Origin: Chara braunii
Taxonomy: Eukaryota > Streptophyta > Charophyceae > Charales > Characeae
Length of the DNA stretch: 26,112 nucleotides
Reading direction: 5' to 3'
Assembly: GCA_003427395.1 (NCBI GenBank)
Contig: BFEA01001282.1
Coordinates: 32,220 to 58,331 of the forward strand
Position 1 is the first letter of the stretch. Each line of letters opens with the position of its first letter. Positions 8,620-18,158 of this stretch are shown one piece after another. A model generated the notes under the pieces. That model worked only from the letters and a program-made list of their open reading frames with translations. It was not told the origin of the DNA and ran no database searches. Made by a program: the position numbers and the translations under genes.

Positions 8620-8958
8620 ATTTCAGGCCGAAAGCCTGAAATCCAGGGCTTACAGGCCGCAGGTTGGTTCAACCCGAAAACCTGAATTCCACGATCTGCA
8701 GGCCCTGTGTTGTTTCAGGCTAAAAATGTCAGGAGCCCTTTTAGCCTGAAACTAAGGGTCATTTTCAGTCCTTTATCAGACCGGCCTGCCCCGAAATTCA
8801 GCCACCAAACCAGGGTTTCAGAAACAGGCTATTTTTGGCCTGTTCCCACGCCAGCCTCAGCAGCAGCTGCAGCGCCAGCCCCTGGCACACTTTGGCATTG
8901 GCAAGAGCAGCCTCCTAGACTGCCTCGCCCTGCAGCTGCAGGCAGTCAGGAGGCAGGC
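8550..8958 (+). other. GGCCTG/CAGGCC-rich region, possible LTR or junction DNA
   Basis: Dense in the motif CAGGCC and its complement, often arranged symmetrically. For example GCCTGAA-T-TTCAGGC is at about 8609-8623, and GCCTGC...GCAGGC is near 8567-8582. No protein is recognised. It joins the truncated LINE-like ORF to the LTR-like sequence that follows and may be part of that LTR. Confidence 0.4.
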
Positions 8959-9007
8959 CAGGGAAGTACATAAGACTTCCCTGACACTTCACGGGGAGAT
9001 AGTGTCA
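8959..9007 (+). other. Two abutting perfect hairpins
   Basis: Hairpin 1 has a 9-bp perfect stem (8959-8967 with 8975-8983, CAGGGAAGT/ACTTCCCTG) and a 7-base loop. Hairpin 2 has a 7-bp perfect stem (8982-8988 with 9001-9007, TGACACT/AGTGTCA) and a 12-base loop. They share two bases, so they could be alternative or stacked folds. They lie near the probable start of the outer LTR, and TGACACT at 8982 could be that start. Confidence 0.55.
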
Positions 9008-9968
9008 GTTGTCACTTGTAGTCTTCAGGATTCGATGGTAGTCTTCAGGAGCACTGCAGGAGCAGCAGCGTTAGCAGCAGTCTTCAGCGTTGGGCGCTCT
9101 AGCAGTAGTCTTCAGCGCTGGACGCCATAGCTGTAGGTAGCACTAGAGGAGGTAGGAGGCTACCTGGCGGAGGCCAGGAGGATTTACATGTGGCGCCATC
9201 GCTCCAGCTCCATCTTCGGGGTACCTACAAACAAGGCTCCAACTTCATAGGTCAGTATCGGATTGAGAGAGAGTGAGAGAGAGAGTTCTTCTTCTTCCTC
9301 CTCTAAGTCCCCTACCTCATCTCTACCCTCTCGCTACCTACCTTCTCAGTAGCTGCAAACTACGAGAGGGAGACTGTGACTATGAGACTTGGCTACATTG
9401 GATTCAGACTCGACATTGGTTTGAGGCTCGACATTGGGTTCAGACATTCGACGAGGACTTATTTGGAACTTGTACCAAGACTTGGTGTTGACTACATTCC
9501 CCTCTCTTCTTCGTCTATTCCTCCCCCCTCTTCGTTTGTGTATGGTTGGGACATGGCGCACTTCTGTGTATGGCGCCAGGCCTGTCTCACCTCACAATGA
9601 TGATGTTGTACGTTGAGTCTGAACTTCGACATTGATTGGTTGAGCATTGGTATTCTAGCATTCCGCTGCGCTATGTGATACGGTGTAAGGAAGGTCGGTC
9701 CTTGTTCTGTTCTGTACTCTCACGGAGTCCAACAGTCTAGTGTCCCTTCTCTTCTTACATGTATTTTGTACCATGGAATGTCATGTCAGTCCTAGTCTAG
9801 CTAGGACTTAGATCCAAGTCTCTCACTGTGTTTCAAACTACTGTTTTGCATAGATCAGGATGAACATTGCTTGTTGAGTTCTGTTCACACTGCATTATTC
9901 ATTTCTGTCCTTTTCATCACTTTGCGGATCCTTGGCTCTTCGTTCATTGCTCAACCGAGCATGTAACA
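8982..9968 (+). mobile_element. 5' LTR of outer element A (left boundary uncertain)
   Basis: The right end is fixed by ATGTAACA (ending CA at 9968), followed two bases later by a tRNA-Met-type primer site, the classic plant LTR junction. The left end is a guess: 8982 starts with TG at the base of a hairpin, but the LTR could begin as early as ~8550. Inside are repeated TAGTCTTCAG blocks (9019, 9039, 9079, 9106), a pyrimidine-rich stretch (9285-9350) and an 8-bp perfect inverted repeat at 9788-9808 (AGTCCTAG/CTAGGACT). No second copy lies in the window, so the boundaries cannot be checked internally. Confidence 0.5.
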
Positions 9969-9970
9969 GT

Positions 9971-9987
9971 TGGTATCGGAGCTGCGC
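9971..9987 (+). other. Primer-binding site of element A (tRNA-iMet type)
   Basis: TGGTATCGGAGCTGCGC, two bases after the LTR end. The plant initiator-Met-tRNA primer site begins TGGTATCAGAGC, so this matches at 11 of the first 12 bases. It sets the direction of element A as left to right. Confidence 0.75.
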
Positions 9988-10239
9988 ATGTGAATCAGGG
10001 CAGCCTGATCATACACACGAAAGGGAAATCACTAGTTAGTTTTTTGTTGATTAGGACATACTAGCTAGCTCCCAAAATCGTGATTTTTACCAAACTGCCG
10101 AAAATCGAAATTATTTTATTTTCTTGGATTTTATTTTCCCGTTATTCTGTTGTGGAAAATCGTTGTAGCGCAACACCTGAAACTTTCGTTTTTTCGTTTT
10201 GCTCTGAAAATCCAAAATTTTGTGGTTGAAGATCCGGAA
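9988..10239 (+). other. Leader of element A, left part
   Basis: AT-rich untranslated leader after the primer site. Its T/A-rich style (runs of AAATC, TTTTC and GAAAAT) stops at 10239 and resumes in the same style at 19201, showing that element B inserted here. No ORF is recognised. The last four bases, GGAA at 10236-10239, are the target site duplicated on the far side of B. Confidence 0.65.
10236..10239 (+). repeat. Target-site duplication of element B (left copy)
   Basis: GGAA immediately before the TG of the left LTR. The same GGAA lies at 19197-19200 right after the CA of the right LTR. If the next T is counted, GGAAT is shared, but that T is also the first base of the LTR. Gypsy elements usually make 4-6-bp duplications. 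Confidence 0.8.
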
Positions 10240-11182
10240 TGCAAGAAAAATAAGCAATAGCAAGATGACAATCCCATATCACACCATCACATTGAAAGCC
10301 AAATAGTCACACCGTGTCTAGAAAGCAGAATTGCATCAATAATACACCAATGGAGGTTCGTAGCACTGAAAACCAATGTCCATGGACAGCACACTCACAC
10401 TTGGCGCTCAGTGCCCAGCCTACTCTTACACAGCTACGACAGACTACAAAAAGACAATGCAACTGTTGACATCAGCGGCAGCTCGAAGTACTTGAAGATG
10501 TCGCCCGTGCAGACCATCGCCAATACAAGGTAAGTGCCCTCACATCATCATCATCATCATCATCCTTCGCCTATCCCCTTACTTCACCCACACCTATCCT
10601 CTCTTTCACCCGAAGACCACCCCTGCGCTTCACTGTAGTCCAATTCCCACCAGCTATGGTGGCTGGGCTATGGCGCTGCACCTCGCCTCCCAGCGATAGC
10701 AGCAGCCCACGAGCATCAGCTCCAGCAGCGCTGCCACCAACATGTGAGTGCCTCAATGAGGCGGCCTGTCCAGATAGAGGAAAGAGCTGGGCTGCTCTCA
10801 TAGCCTGGCTGGGCTGGCCTGGGCCCAGAAGCTTCTGGAAGGCCCCAGGAGGCTACCTGGATGCAGCAGCTACTGGGCTGTTGGGCCTCGTTCGGTTGGG
10901 CGCCCAACTGTCTTCGTATGAGGCTGCGAATCACGCCTAGGGCCTGCATTCTTTGGAAAAGCCCGGAGGGCCGTGGAAATGTCTAGGTTGCTCGGCCTGT
11001 GTTTCTCTCAACCAACTGGCGTGTCGCAACTGCCTGGACCCCAAATATGAAATTGACAGTCGAGGGCCTTTTGCAAAAAGCCAGGCCCGCCTTTACTTAG
11101 GGCAGGCACCTCCGCCTTCACTTAGGGCGGGTAATGCTGCAAGCAGGGGCCCATAAGCCTACCGAGGACCCTGATCCTCGCA
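10240..11182 (-). repeat. 3' LTR of element B
   Basis: 943 bp, matching 18179-19196 along its length. On the + strand it begins TGCAAG and ends CTCGCA. Compared with the other LTR it lacks about 35 bp near 10385 and about 45 bp near 10675. It contains a (CAT)7 microsatellite at 10543-10563, a perfect 14-bp palindrome GTTGGGCGCCCAAC at 10895-10908 and, on the + strand, a short open frame ending at a perfect splice-donor sequence (10527-10535). Confidence 0.9.
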
Positions 11183-11193
11183 TTCCCTCCTCC
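11183..11193 (-). other. Polypurine tract of element B
   Basis: On the minus strand GGAGGAGGGAA lies directly against the TG of the 3' LTR. This is the position and composition expected of the purine primer for plus-strand DNA synthesis in an LTR retrotransposon. Confidence 0.8.
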
Positions 11194-11221
11194 ATTACTT
11201 CGCGAGTTTCTGAGAAGTCTC

Positions 11222-11402
11222 TCATTCTGCAGGCATCTTTCCCTTGAGTGCTCTTTCATTGCCTAAAATCACGTGAGGTGCTGTTCTCATGAGTTTTTCT
11301 CGAGTGAACCACCGATCTTCTTTAGGATCCAGATGATGTCCGAAGCTCACACAATACTCCATTCTTGGTTTTGGAGGTCGCCCTTTGCGTGATGGTCGAG
11401 GA
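11222..11402 (-). pseudogene. Chromodomain-like C-terminal tail of element B pol
   Basis: Just left of the assembly gap, one minus-strand frame is open for 60 codons, without an ATG, to a TGA at 11222-11224. It begins PRPSRKGRPPKPR, a basic stretch, and continues with LDPKEDRWFTREKLM and ALKGKMP. The D-x-x-W-F-x-R-E-x-L arrangement resembles the last strand and helix of chromodomain-type tails in Gypsy integrases, which direct insertion to marked chromatin. The start of the domain is lost in the Ns, so the call rests on the tail alone. Confidence 0.5.
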
Positions 11403-11617
11403 NNNNNNNNNNNNNNNNNNNNNNNNNNNNNNNNNNNNNNNNNNNNNNNNNNNNNNNNNNNNNNNNNNNNNNNNNNNNNNNNNNNNNNNNNNNNNNNNNN
11501 NNNNNNNNNNNNNNNNNNNNNNNNNNNNNNNNNNNNNNNNNNNNNNNNNNNNNNNNNNNNNNNNNNNNNNNNNNNNNNNNNNNNNNNNNNNNNNNNNNNN
11601 NNNNNNNNNNNNNNNNN
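11403..11617. other. Assembly gap (215 Ns)
   Basis: A continuous run of N inside the 3' part of element B pol, between the integrase C-terminus and the chromodomain-like tail. The true length is unknown. Open frames running through it are meaningless. Confidence 0.99.
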
Positions 11618-11831
11618 GATAGGTCCGTAAGTGTGCAGGGATGCGAATCACGTATGAAGGCCCATCCGGTTGATTCCCTACAATATATAAGATCTCCCAG
11701 GGCCCAAAGTACTGAGGCATCAGTTTTCTTGAGATTCTTATCTCCTGTCCCAGTTCAGATGATTTCACCCAGACTCTCTCACCTACCTGAAAGTTAGAAG
11801 GCCGTCTATGTTTGTTCTCAGATGCAATCAT
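11618..11831 (-). pseudogene. Element B integrase C-terminal region, part 2
   Basis: The frame opens at 11831 one base out of phase with the preceding segment, so a 1-base indel separates them. It encodes HRRPSNFQVGERVWVKSSEL and LMPQYFGPWEIL, the GPY/F-type module (here F-G-P-W) typical of Gypsy integrase C-termini, then SYVIRIPAHL before running into the gap. This module binds DNA non-specifically. Confidence 0.8.
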
Positions 11832-12112
11832 ACTTGAGAGTTCTGAATATGTTCAACGACATGCTGCAACATCTGCTCATACTTGACAGCAAACTCTATG
11901 CTGCCAGGTGTTGCAGTGGGTTGTCTTTTTGGTAACAGAAAGTCAAGCGCACATCTGGGCTTCCAACCAAGATGTAACTGGTTGGGAGTCATACCGGTGG
12001 TGCTGTGCACAATATTGTTGTATAGGCTGGCGACGAAAGGTAACTTCTCGTCCCAGTCATCCTGACTTGGCTTAATATAATGCCTAAGCAGGTGCTGCAC
12101 TACCCGGCTCAT
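11828..12112 (-). pseudogene. Element B integrase, end of catalytic core and linker
   Basis: 94 codons beginning right after a TAG at 12113-12115. It encodes VVQHLLRHYI, DDWDEKLPFVASLYNN, HSTTGMTPNQLHLGW and FLLPKRQP, the conserved region following the third catalytic residue in Gypsy integrases. In the family this is continuous with the upstream segment. Here the TAG, most simply a changed CAG, cuts it off. It ends in TGA where the 1-base frame change occurs. Confidence 0.85.
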
Positions 12113-12680
12113 CTATTCTGCCTGACCATTTGACTCAGGGTGATTCCCGGACGTCATTCGGAGCTTTGTGCCCATTTGCTCAGAAACAGACTGCCACAGT
12201 TCACTTGTAAACCTTACATCCCTATCACTAACAATAGACGTAGGTAGACCGAAGTCCCTTACCCAATTGTCCATGAATAGTTTGATGACAAAGTCAGTCT
12301 TAGCAGTTTCTGGCATAGCGATTAGTCTTGCATACTTGGTAAAGCGGTCCACTATCATGAAGATATGTCTCTTTCCAGACTTACTAGTCACAACAGTATA
12401 CATGAAGTCCATGGACACGCTTTGACCAGGACCTTCAGGAATCGGCAAGGGCTTCATGAGCCCAAGCGGAGCCTGAGTCCTAGGTTTGTCCCTTTGACAT
12501 ACCTGACAAGTTTCAACATACCTCTTTGTATCTTGCATCATAGTGGGCCACCAAAATCTCTGCACAAGGTTAGTTGAGGTCTTTCTATACCCAAAATGGC
12601 CAGTTGCATCATGACACTCGCCTAAAAATAAACTACGTAAAGACTCACTAGACGGGACACACAATCTTTTATTCCATGCC
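12113..12680 (-). pseudogene. Element B integrase, zinc finger and catalytic core
   Basis: The open frame formally extends to 12826, but the recognisable integrase starts near 12680, after a frame change out of the RNase H frame. Numbering from 12826, the HHCC finger is H72, H77, C107 and C110 (HDATGHFG...CQVC). The catalytic triad is D140 (SMDF), D201 (SDRDVRF) and E237 (GQAE), with exactly 35 residues between the last two, the DD35E signature. The enzyme would join element cDNA to host DNA. It is stopped by TAG directly after the catalytic Glu. All catalytic residues are present, unlike the other enzymes of this element. Confidence 0.88.
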
Positions 12681-13310
12681 TTCTCGAGAAACAAAGCCAT
12701 CCACCATCGTAAATTCGTCCAAAGTTTTTTTGTCCTTTGCTTGGAATCTACGGATGATCTCTGACATAACTGGATCTCCCTGATAGGCTTCCACCAGTGA
12801 TCGAGTGAGTTCGTATGATATGCCAAACTCAGTAACTAACTCGCCCAGATAATCTGCCCTTCTTGATAGTGCATCAGCCACTTTGTTGTACGTNCCCTTG
12901 ATAGGATCAAGNTGATAGTCATACATNTCTATCACTTNAATCCATCTCTTGAGTGCNTCTGACAACACACGTTGTGTCTTAATCCAGCGCAAAGTCTTAT
13001 GGTCAGACCTCACATAGAAGAATCTTCCTAGGAGGTAGTGTCTCCAATGAACTAGCGCTCTGTACAGGGTGTAGAACTCTCTCTTATAAGTGGACTTAGC
13101 CAACTTCTGAGATGGCATCTTCTTGCTCATATACTCGATCAGTCTCAACTTGGGCCCTTCCTGTTGCACAAGGACCGCGCCTTAGCCGTATTGTCTAGCT
13201 TCTGTGGTCACAACAAACGGCTTGTCAGGATCAGGAAGTTTGATAACTTCATAGTGTGTTAGAGCATACTTCAATTTCTTGAAGCTTGCTTCGCACTCAT
13301 CAGTCCACTC
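12669..13310 (-). pseudogene. Element B RNase H domain and tether
   Basis: In the RT frame after the TAG at 13311-13313. It starts WTDECEASFKKLK, then PFVVTTEARQYG, a TAA at 13182-13184, GAVLVQQEG, YMSKKM, KREFYTLYRALVHWRHYLLG and RSDHKTL, then a linker with VADALSRR. This is the RNase H layout of Gypsy elements. The first catalytic position, usually Asp in T-D-A-S, is Glu here (13200-13202), with Ser replaced by Arg. The frame is lost near 12670 where the integrase frame takes over. Several Ns lie at 12893-12958. Confidence 0.85.
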
Positions 13311-14396
13311 CTAAGGGGAGTCAAGTCGAGTTATATTTGTTAATGGGAAGGCTACAGTACTATAGTTCTTCACAAATGGACGATAATAGCCCGTCATCCC
13401 CAAAAACGATCTGACCTCAGTAAGAGTCTGAGGTTTGGGCCAATAACGTATGCTGGCCACCTTCGCATCTTCCGGCCTCAATCCATCTGCTGAAATTTCA
13501 TGACCCAAGTACAGGATCTTGGTGCGAACAAATTCGCATTTATCCAAGTTCACTTTGTACTGGTGCTGTCTACGGAGACCTAGCACTGTTTTCAAGTGCC
13601 CAGCGTGCTCCTCTGCATTCCTACTAAAGATGAGAATATTGTCGAGGTACACGACGATAAACTTGTCCAAGTAGTCATGAAAAATCCGGTTCATCACGTG
13701 CTCGAACGTACCAGGTGCATTGCATAGGCCAAAGGGCATCACCACAAACTCGTTCAGACCGTACCTGGTGTGAAATGCGGTTTTGTGCTGGTCCTCAGGT
13801 CTAACGGNAATTTGATGGTATCCGGACTTCAAATCTATCTTTGTGAAGTATCGACATCCTTGCACTCTATCCAAGAGGTCGTCAATGCGGGGTAGGGNCT
13901 CCGCGTTCTTAACGGTGATGNNATTGAGGCCCCTATANTCAATGCACATCCTTAATAGACCTCCCTTCTTAGCAACGAATAAGACTGGCNCACNGTAAGG
14001 GGAGGTACTAGGNCGTATCCATCCCTTCTTTGTGAGTTCCTTGAGCTCGCGGTGAAGCTCATCTAACTCCGCAGGAAACATCCTACAGATTCGTCCTCTA
14101 GGCACCTTACTACCTGGNACAACCTCNATTGCATGGACAACCTCCCTTTCTACCACGCCTGTGGGCTCCTCAAAAAAGTCTGAATATTGTGTGACGACTC
14201 TTTCTATCTCTGGGGGTGATTTAACAGCCTCCCCTTTCTCAGAGACAAAGACTAGATACATGCCCTCCTCTTGATTCTGCTTATAATAGTTATAGAAGGA
14301 TGAGGGGCACATACACCCGCAGTTTACTATCAGACTGCTAGCTTTATACTTTTGCAATCTAACAGTTCTACCATTGGGCAATTTGTGAATCAACAC
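13311..14396 (-). pseudogene. Element B reverse transcriptase
   Basis: 361 codons open between TAG at 14406-14408 and TAG at 13311-13313. RT blocks are visible in order: LKELTKKGWI, SPY..PVLFVAKK, LRMCIxYRGLN, RIDDLLDRVQG, FTKIDLKSGYHQI, KTAFHTRYGLNEF, MPFGLCNAPGTFEHVMN, VVYLDNILIFS, HAGHLKTVL, KCEF and YLGHEIS. The catalytic box is YLDN instead of YLDD (Asn codon at 13638-13640), so one of the two metal-binding Asp residues is gone and the enzyme should be inactive. GAT to AAT at a CpG explains the change. Some residues are N. Confidence 0.92.
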
Positions 14397-14405
14397 CTTT
14401 TTATT

Positions 14406-14861
14406 CTAGTCAAACAGAGGTTGCGAGACTTCGAGGTATTTCATGCCTAGTAGCATATCGAATGTTAGTTCGTCGCTCACCAGGAAGGAGATCTTGTGGA
14501 TCAATTCCCCTCCTCCATAGGAGAAGGTACAGGTTACATCCTTCACATAGTCCTTTACAACCATTTGGTGCTTGTTGGCTAGCGTAGAAGCTACAGTTCC
14601 GCTAAGCCGCTGCACTTGGTCCCCTAAGTACAGTCTATCCACACAAGCACGACTGATGAAATTTCGTGTAGAGCCTATGTCTACGAAGGTGCCAACCTTG
14701 CGGCCACCTACATCTACTTCTACCACAAAATGTTCACCCTTTGGACCTCTACTGATCATCGCCCAAGAGTCCCTGGGGTCCTTCCCTGACCACTCAGTCT
14801 CTAACTCTTCTAGGGCCTCAGACACATCTCTCAAATAGAGCGTCGATGGATCTGAATGTGT
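14406..14861 (-). pseudogene. Element B retropepsin-type protease
   Basis: From the TAA at 14862-14864 to the TAG at 14406-14408, in the same frame as RT. It contains HFVVEVDVGGRKVGTFVDIGSTRNFIS, where the family has D-T/S-G-S/A. Here the Thr is Ile (codon at 14676-14678), and the FLVSDELTFDMLLGMKYL stretch corresponds to the hydrophobic-hydrophobic-Gly motif before the C-terminus. It would cleave the Gag-Pol polyprotein as a dimer. D-I-G is not a known functional active site. The stop after LFD most simply replaces a Trp or Gln codon. Confidence 0.85.
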
Positions 14862-14956
14862 TTACGGGGCGATACGTGGGTCACTAGCCTTGGCCAACGC
14901 TTGAAGTGGGGAAGGCAACGTTACCACTTCAGCGCAAGTAAGAGCGACTAACAGTC

Positions 14957-15148
14957 CTACTGGCCCGAGGTGTTTCCCTGTGAGCTGCTCGCAGAAGCAC
15001 TCCCAGGGTCCGAGGATAAGCCCACCACCGTTGGTGAGGCTACCTTCGTGGTGACCTTCTTGCCGCGGCAAGTCCTGGACGTGTGGGCATTGTTGCCATA
15101 GTTCATGCATGTGCCCCTAGCAACTNGGTCCCTCCACACCTCATAGTC
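14957..15148 (-). pseudogene. Element B nucleocapsid zinc knuckle, one Cys lost
   Basis: Frame of gag after TGA at 15149-15151. It encodes CMNYGNNAHTSRTC at about 15109-15068. A standard knuckle is CX2CX4HX4C; here the second Cys is Tyr (TAT, 15098-15100). The remaining C, H and C spacing is exact, so this is a decayed knuckle and not another motif. The frame ends at TAG/TGA near 14957. The pol frame overlaps here, open from about 15110, so gag and pol change frame in this overlap, either by programmed frameshift or by decay. Confidence 0.8.
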
Positions 15149-16048
15149 TCAACCAATCTTCACCCATGCGGGTGTTCCTTGGTCGCCCTGACCCGTGAAC
15201 CGTCCTACCTTCTTCTTCCCGGTCCCCCTAGCCTTTTCCTTGATGGGTGCCACGACTCCACCATCTGAAGTCTCACTAGCCCCATCCTGCTCTGTGAACT
15301 CCCCAAGATCTGGGAAATCGTCAATCTCCATCGTTTGACCATCGTGGTCAACGAACATTAACTGACCCTTCTTCTTCCAGTCTTGGGGCAGTCTCTTCCT
15401 ACCATCATGAGATGCCCTATGCGCAGATCCCAACTTTGCCTCTATGTCCAGAGCTTTCTTACTAAAAAAAGCGAAAGTGTGTTGTTCGACATAGGCCTCG
15501 TCATCCAGCTTGGTCCTTAACTTTGCAGGTAGGCACCTTAGGTAGTCCGTCAGGAGAACCTGCTGGTCAAAACGCACACCAGGTACCACGAGCAGGCGTT
15601 CTACGGTGTCTGTAGGCTCTCTAACATCCTTGAACCTACGGGAACAAAGGTTGTTGATAGCATCGGTGGCCTTTAGAGCCCCTTGCGGGTCATGCCACCT
15701 GTTGTAGACTAACCGTACAAACTACTCCAATGTCTGGGACTGAGCCAAGGCATCGAAATCCTGACCATAGCCCTGTTGCTGCACTAAGCCATTCAACCAG
15801 CGGGTTACTGACCCCTCTAAAAATGAGGCAACCACTACAACTTCCTGTTCTGGCCTTGTGAGCTTGTGCCTCACATAAGTAGGCACAGTCCTCACCCAAG
15901 TATCCAAGTCTTCCTCCTTCTTCCTGTCTCCAGAGAAAGGCTTGGGACTCATTACAGGTATCTTAGGCATCCATTGCATAGGCTGCATGGGCCCAGGGGC
16001 TTGCTGCAGCGGCTGCATAGCCACTGAAACAGGTTGTTGTGCACTAAC
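15149..16048 (-). pseudogene. Element B Gag capsid region
   Basis: One frame from after the TAG at 16049-16051 to the TGA at 15149-15151, broken only by a TAG at 15722-15724. It encodes PKPFSGDRKKEEDLDTWV, VASFLEGSVTRWLNGL, then after the stop VRLVYNRWHDPQGALKA, RFDQQVLLTDYLRCLP and AYVEQHTFAFFSKKALDIEAKLG, and a basic tail KARGTGKKKVGRF. This is the retrotransposon gag (capsid) arrangement, with FSG...W.....Y near its start and YLRCLP near its end. It forms the particle shell. Confidence 0.85.
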
Positions 16049-16895
16049 CTAGGCCTGGCTTGATAGTGGGACTGNAGTTACCACTGTCGTGGATGGTACG
16101 GTTGAGACTCTTGGAACCGGACCACTACTTGCTACCAAACCACCCGGAGNGGCCATGCCAAACATAGANGAGAAAGTTTGCCCTGTGTGTTGCGGCATCG
16201 ATGATGGACCCGCACCTACAGGGGGAACTACAGCAAACTGTGGCTGCCTCACCATTGTGCGAGGAGCCCGAAGTTCAGCCAAAATTTGTTTCTCNCCTGC
16301 CACCAAATCAGCCAACAATTCCTGTTGGACGTTCTGCGCTTCCGCCACTGAAAGTNAGGCGCCTCGCAACACACGGTCAGNAGGGTCTAATGTTGCCTCA
16401 TCTAGTCTTTCCAGTCTGCCTAGCTCCTGCATTATACTCTCTAGTCTAATTTTTCTCTGCATAGCTCTCCTTCTCCTCTCTACTGCTTCGTCCATCTACC
16501 CCTGTAACTCATTCTTGAAGTTCTTCTGCTTGCCAGATTTCTAAGTCCTCCGGCGTGAGTGGGGACTGCAGNCTGACTTGCAAGCCAATAGTCTGGCTAA
16601 TGGACCCCTGAGAACCACCCTGACTGACTCCTGACGAAGTGGAGTGTGTAGAGACTTGCGACATAGNTGAGGTAGCCATGGTTGCACCGGTGCTAGTTGA
16701 GACTGTAGTCTTGGCACTATCCTCAACTGCNCNCGCTCTCCTTGCCGTTGTTNTCTCTCTAGCCNCTCTCCGCAATCTTCTCTCGTCTCCTGGACCTAAC
16801 TCCAAGAATGTCAAGGGTCGACTGCAGGCAGTCCCGCGAGTAGTCCTACGGTCCTCCACTAGCAACTCCTCCTCACCAGTGCTTGCATCACTCAT
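16049..16895 (-). pseudogene. Element B Gag N-terminal region
   Basis: Starts at ATG 16895 (MSDASTGEEELL) and runs 128 codons to TGA 16509-16511. The neighbouring frame then continues after a TAG at 16496-16498 with MDEAVERRRRAMQRK, ELGRLERLDEATL and a Pro/Gln/Val-rich stretch to TAG 16049-16051. So there is one frame change and one stop. The segment is helical with a coiled-coil look (LERLDEA, VAEAQNVQQELLADLV), as expected of a Gag N-terminal domain. Several Ns are present. The start is the only upstream ATG in a sensible position and leaves a ~1.28-kb leader. Confidence 0.75.
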
Positions 16896-18158
16896 GAGTT
16901 ACAGTTTGTGTGATCTAAACTAGAATCCACACTGAATCCTACCTTAGCTTGACACATAACCGATTATGAAAATACAACTACTTTCGGTCGGTTGGAACAG
17001 AAACCGTTAGGTGATACTGTAACAACTAATGTCAGGTCCTACAGGATATATTAATTCTATTTTTAGATTACCCTAGAACAAATTTTCATACAACAAAGAT
17101 CTAATCTATCTGTAGTTGTCTGTCAGTTGTTAGTCAAGTTTGTAACAACTAGGTAATCAAAATAAAAATAACATCTCCTGTTGGAGATGNACACTCGATG
17201 GCAGATTGATAGTTGATTGCCACTGTGAACANTTACCGGAATCCCCCCTCCCCCTATATCCTTCTTGAGTAGTCACTTTGTGTCAACGTTCTTGAGCATN
17301 TGGTTCAGCAGCGTGTCTGAAGGTGTGCAATCNNGCCCACCCCTGTGCGCCAAGTCATTGCCGAACATGCCAACCAGTCCACTCTTATTTACCCTCGTAC
17401 GGAACGAGCCTTACACCCGATTGATCTGGCTGATCAGGAGGGATTTAAGGAGAGCCGCCATCTCCTCAGGAATAATTTAACGTCGCAAACAGGACGACGA
17501 TCACAGCCAGATTAAGATCTGAGTCCCCAACCATAAATATTTATAGACGGTCTGGTAAGCGTCTCATAAAAGGTTGGCATGCCCGAGAATACCTCTATTG
17601 CGCAAACAGCAGAACCAAGGACTTGCGGCCCAAGCATGCGTGTACTAATCCCAGCGGGTTGGCATGGTGATCGTGACCCAAGTGCTTCGTCCAGGGCCCT
17701 TCACAAGCTTCGCCCATCTCCCACCAGCTTGCTGCCCAAGAAGAATGTCAACTGTCAAGGTTGAGCGCTCACGACACCTCACATCGAGAGAACTCTCAAA
17801 ACAGAACTCACTTCCTCACGGTAAGAAGAGATGAAGAGGGTAGATAAGGAAAAGAGCAACGTATCTCATAAATGCTGCCCCCAACCACATATTTCTCACC
17901 GGTAACCTGATGTGCAATTATGATGACCGGTCTTTGCCTCAGCACAACCAACAACAAAATGCGGTTCCACTTCGGCTTAATATGCCACATCAGCGAGTTC
18001 TCATCATCCAGCATACATCCTGTATGTCACCACATAGCTCCCTGGCGTGCCCACACAACCCTGGGCCGCCTAATGTTCAACGCCAGTGCTGTATCACTGC
18101 CCCACACCTCATGCGAAGCACCAATACCTATTGCGAAGAACCAATGAAGCGCANTATG
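16896..18158 (-). other. Leader of element B
   Basis: Untranslated stretch between primer site and gag start, about 1.26 kb, long for the family. No gene is recognised on either strand. It holds a perfect 8-bp stem hairpin at 17125-17150 (AGTTGTTA/TAACAACT, 10-base loop), plus a further TAACAACTA at about 17021. The open frames at 17808-18014 (-) and 17910-18170 (+) have no recognisable content. Confidence 0.6.

Noticed and set aside
12690-12826. N-terminal extension of integrase (MAYHTNSLDHWWKP...)
   Set aside because: This stretch is the RNase H tether read in the wrong frame; recognisable integrase begins after the frame change near 12680.
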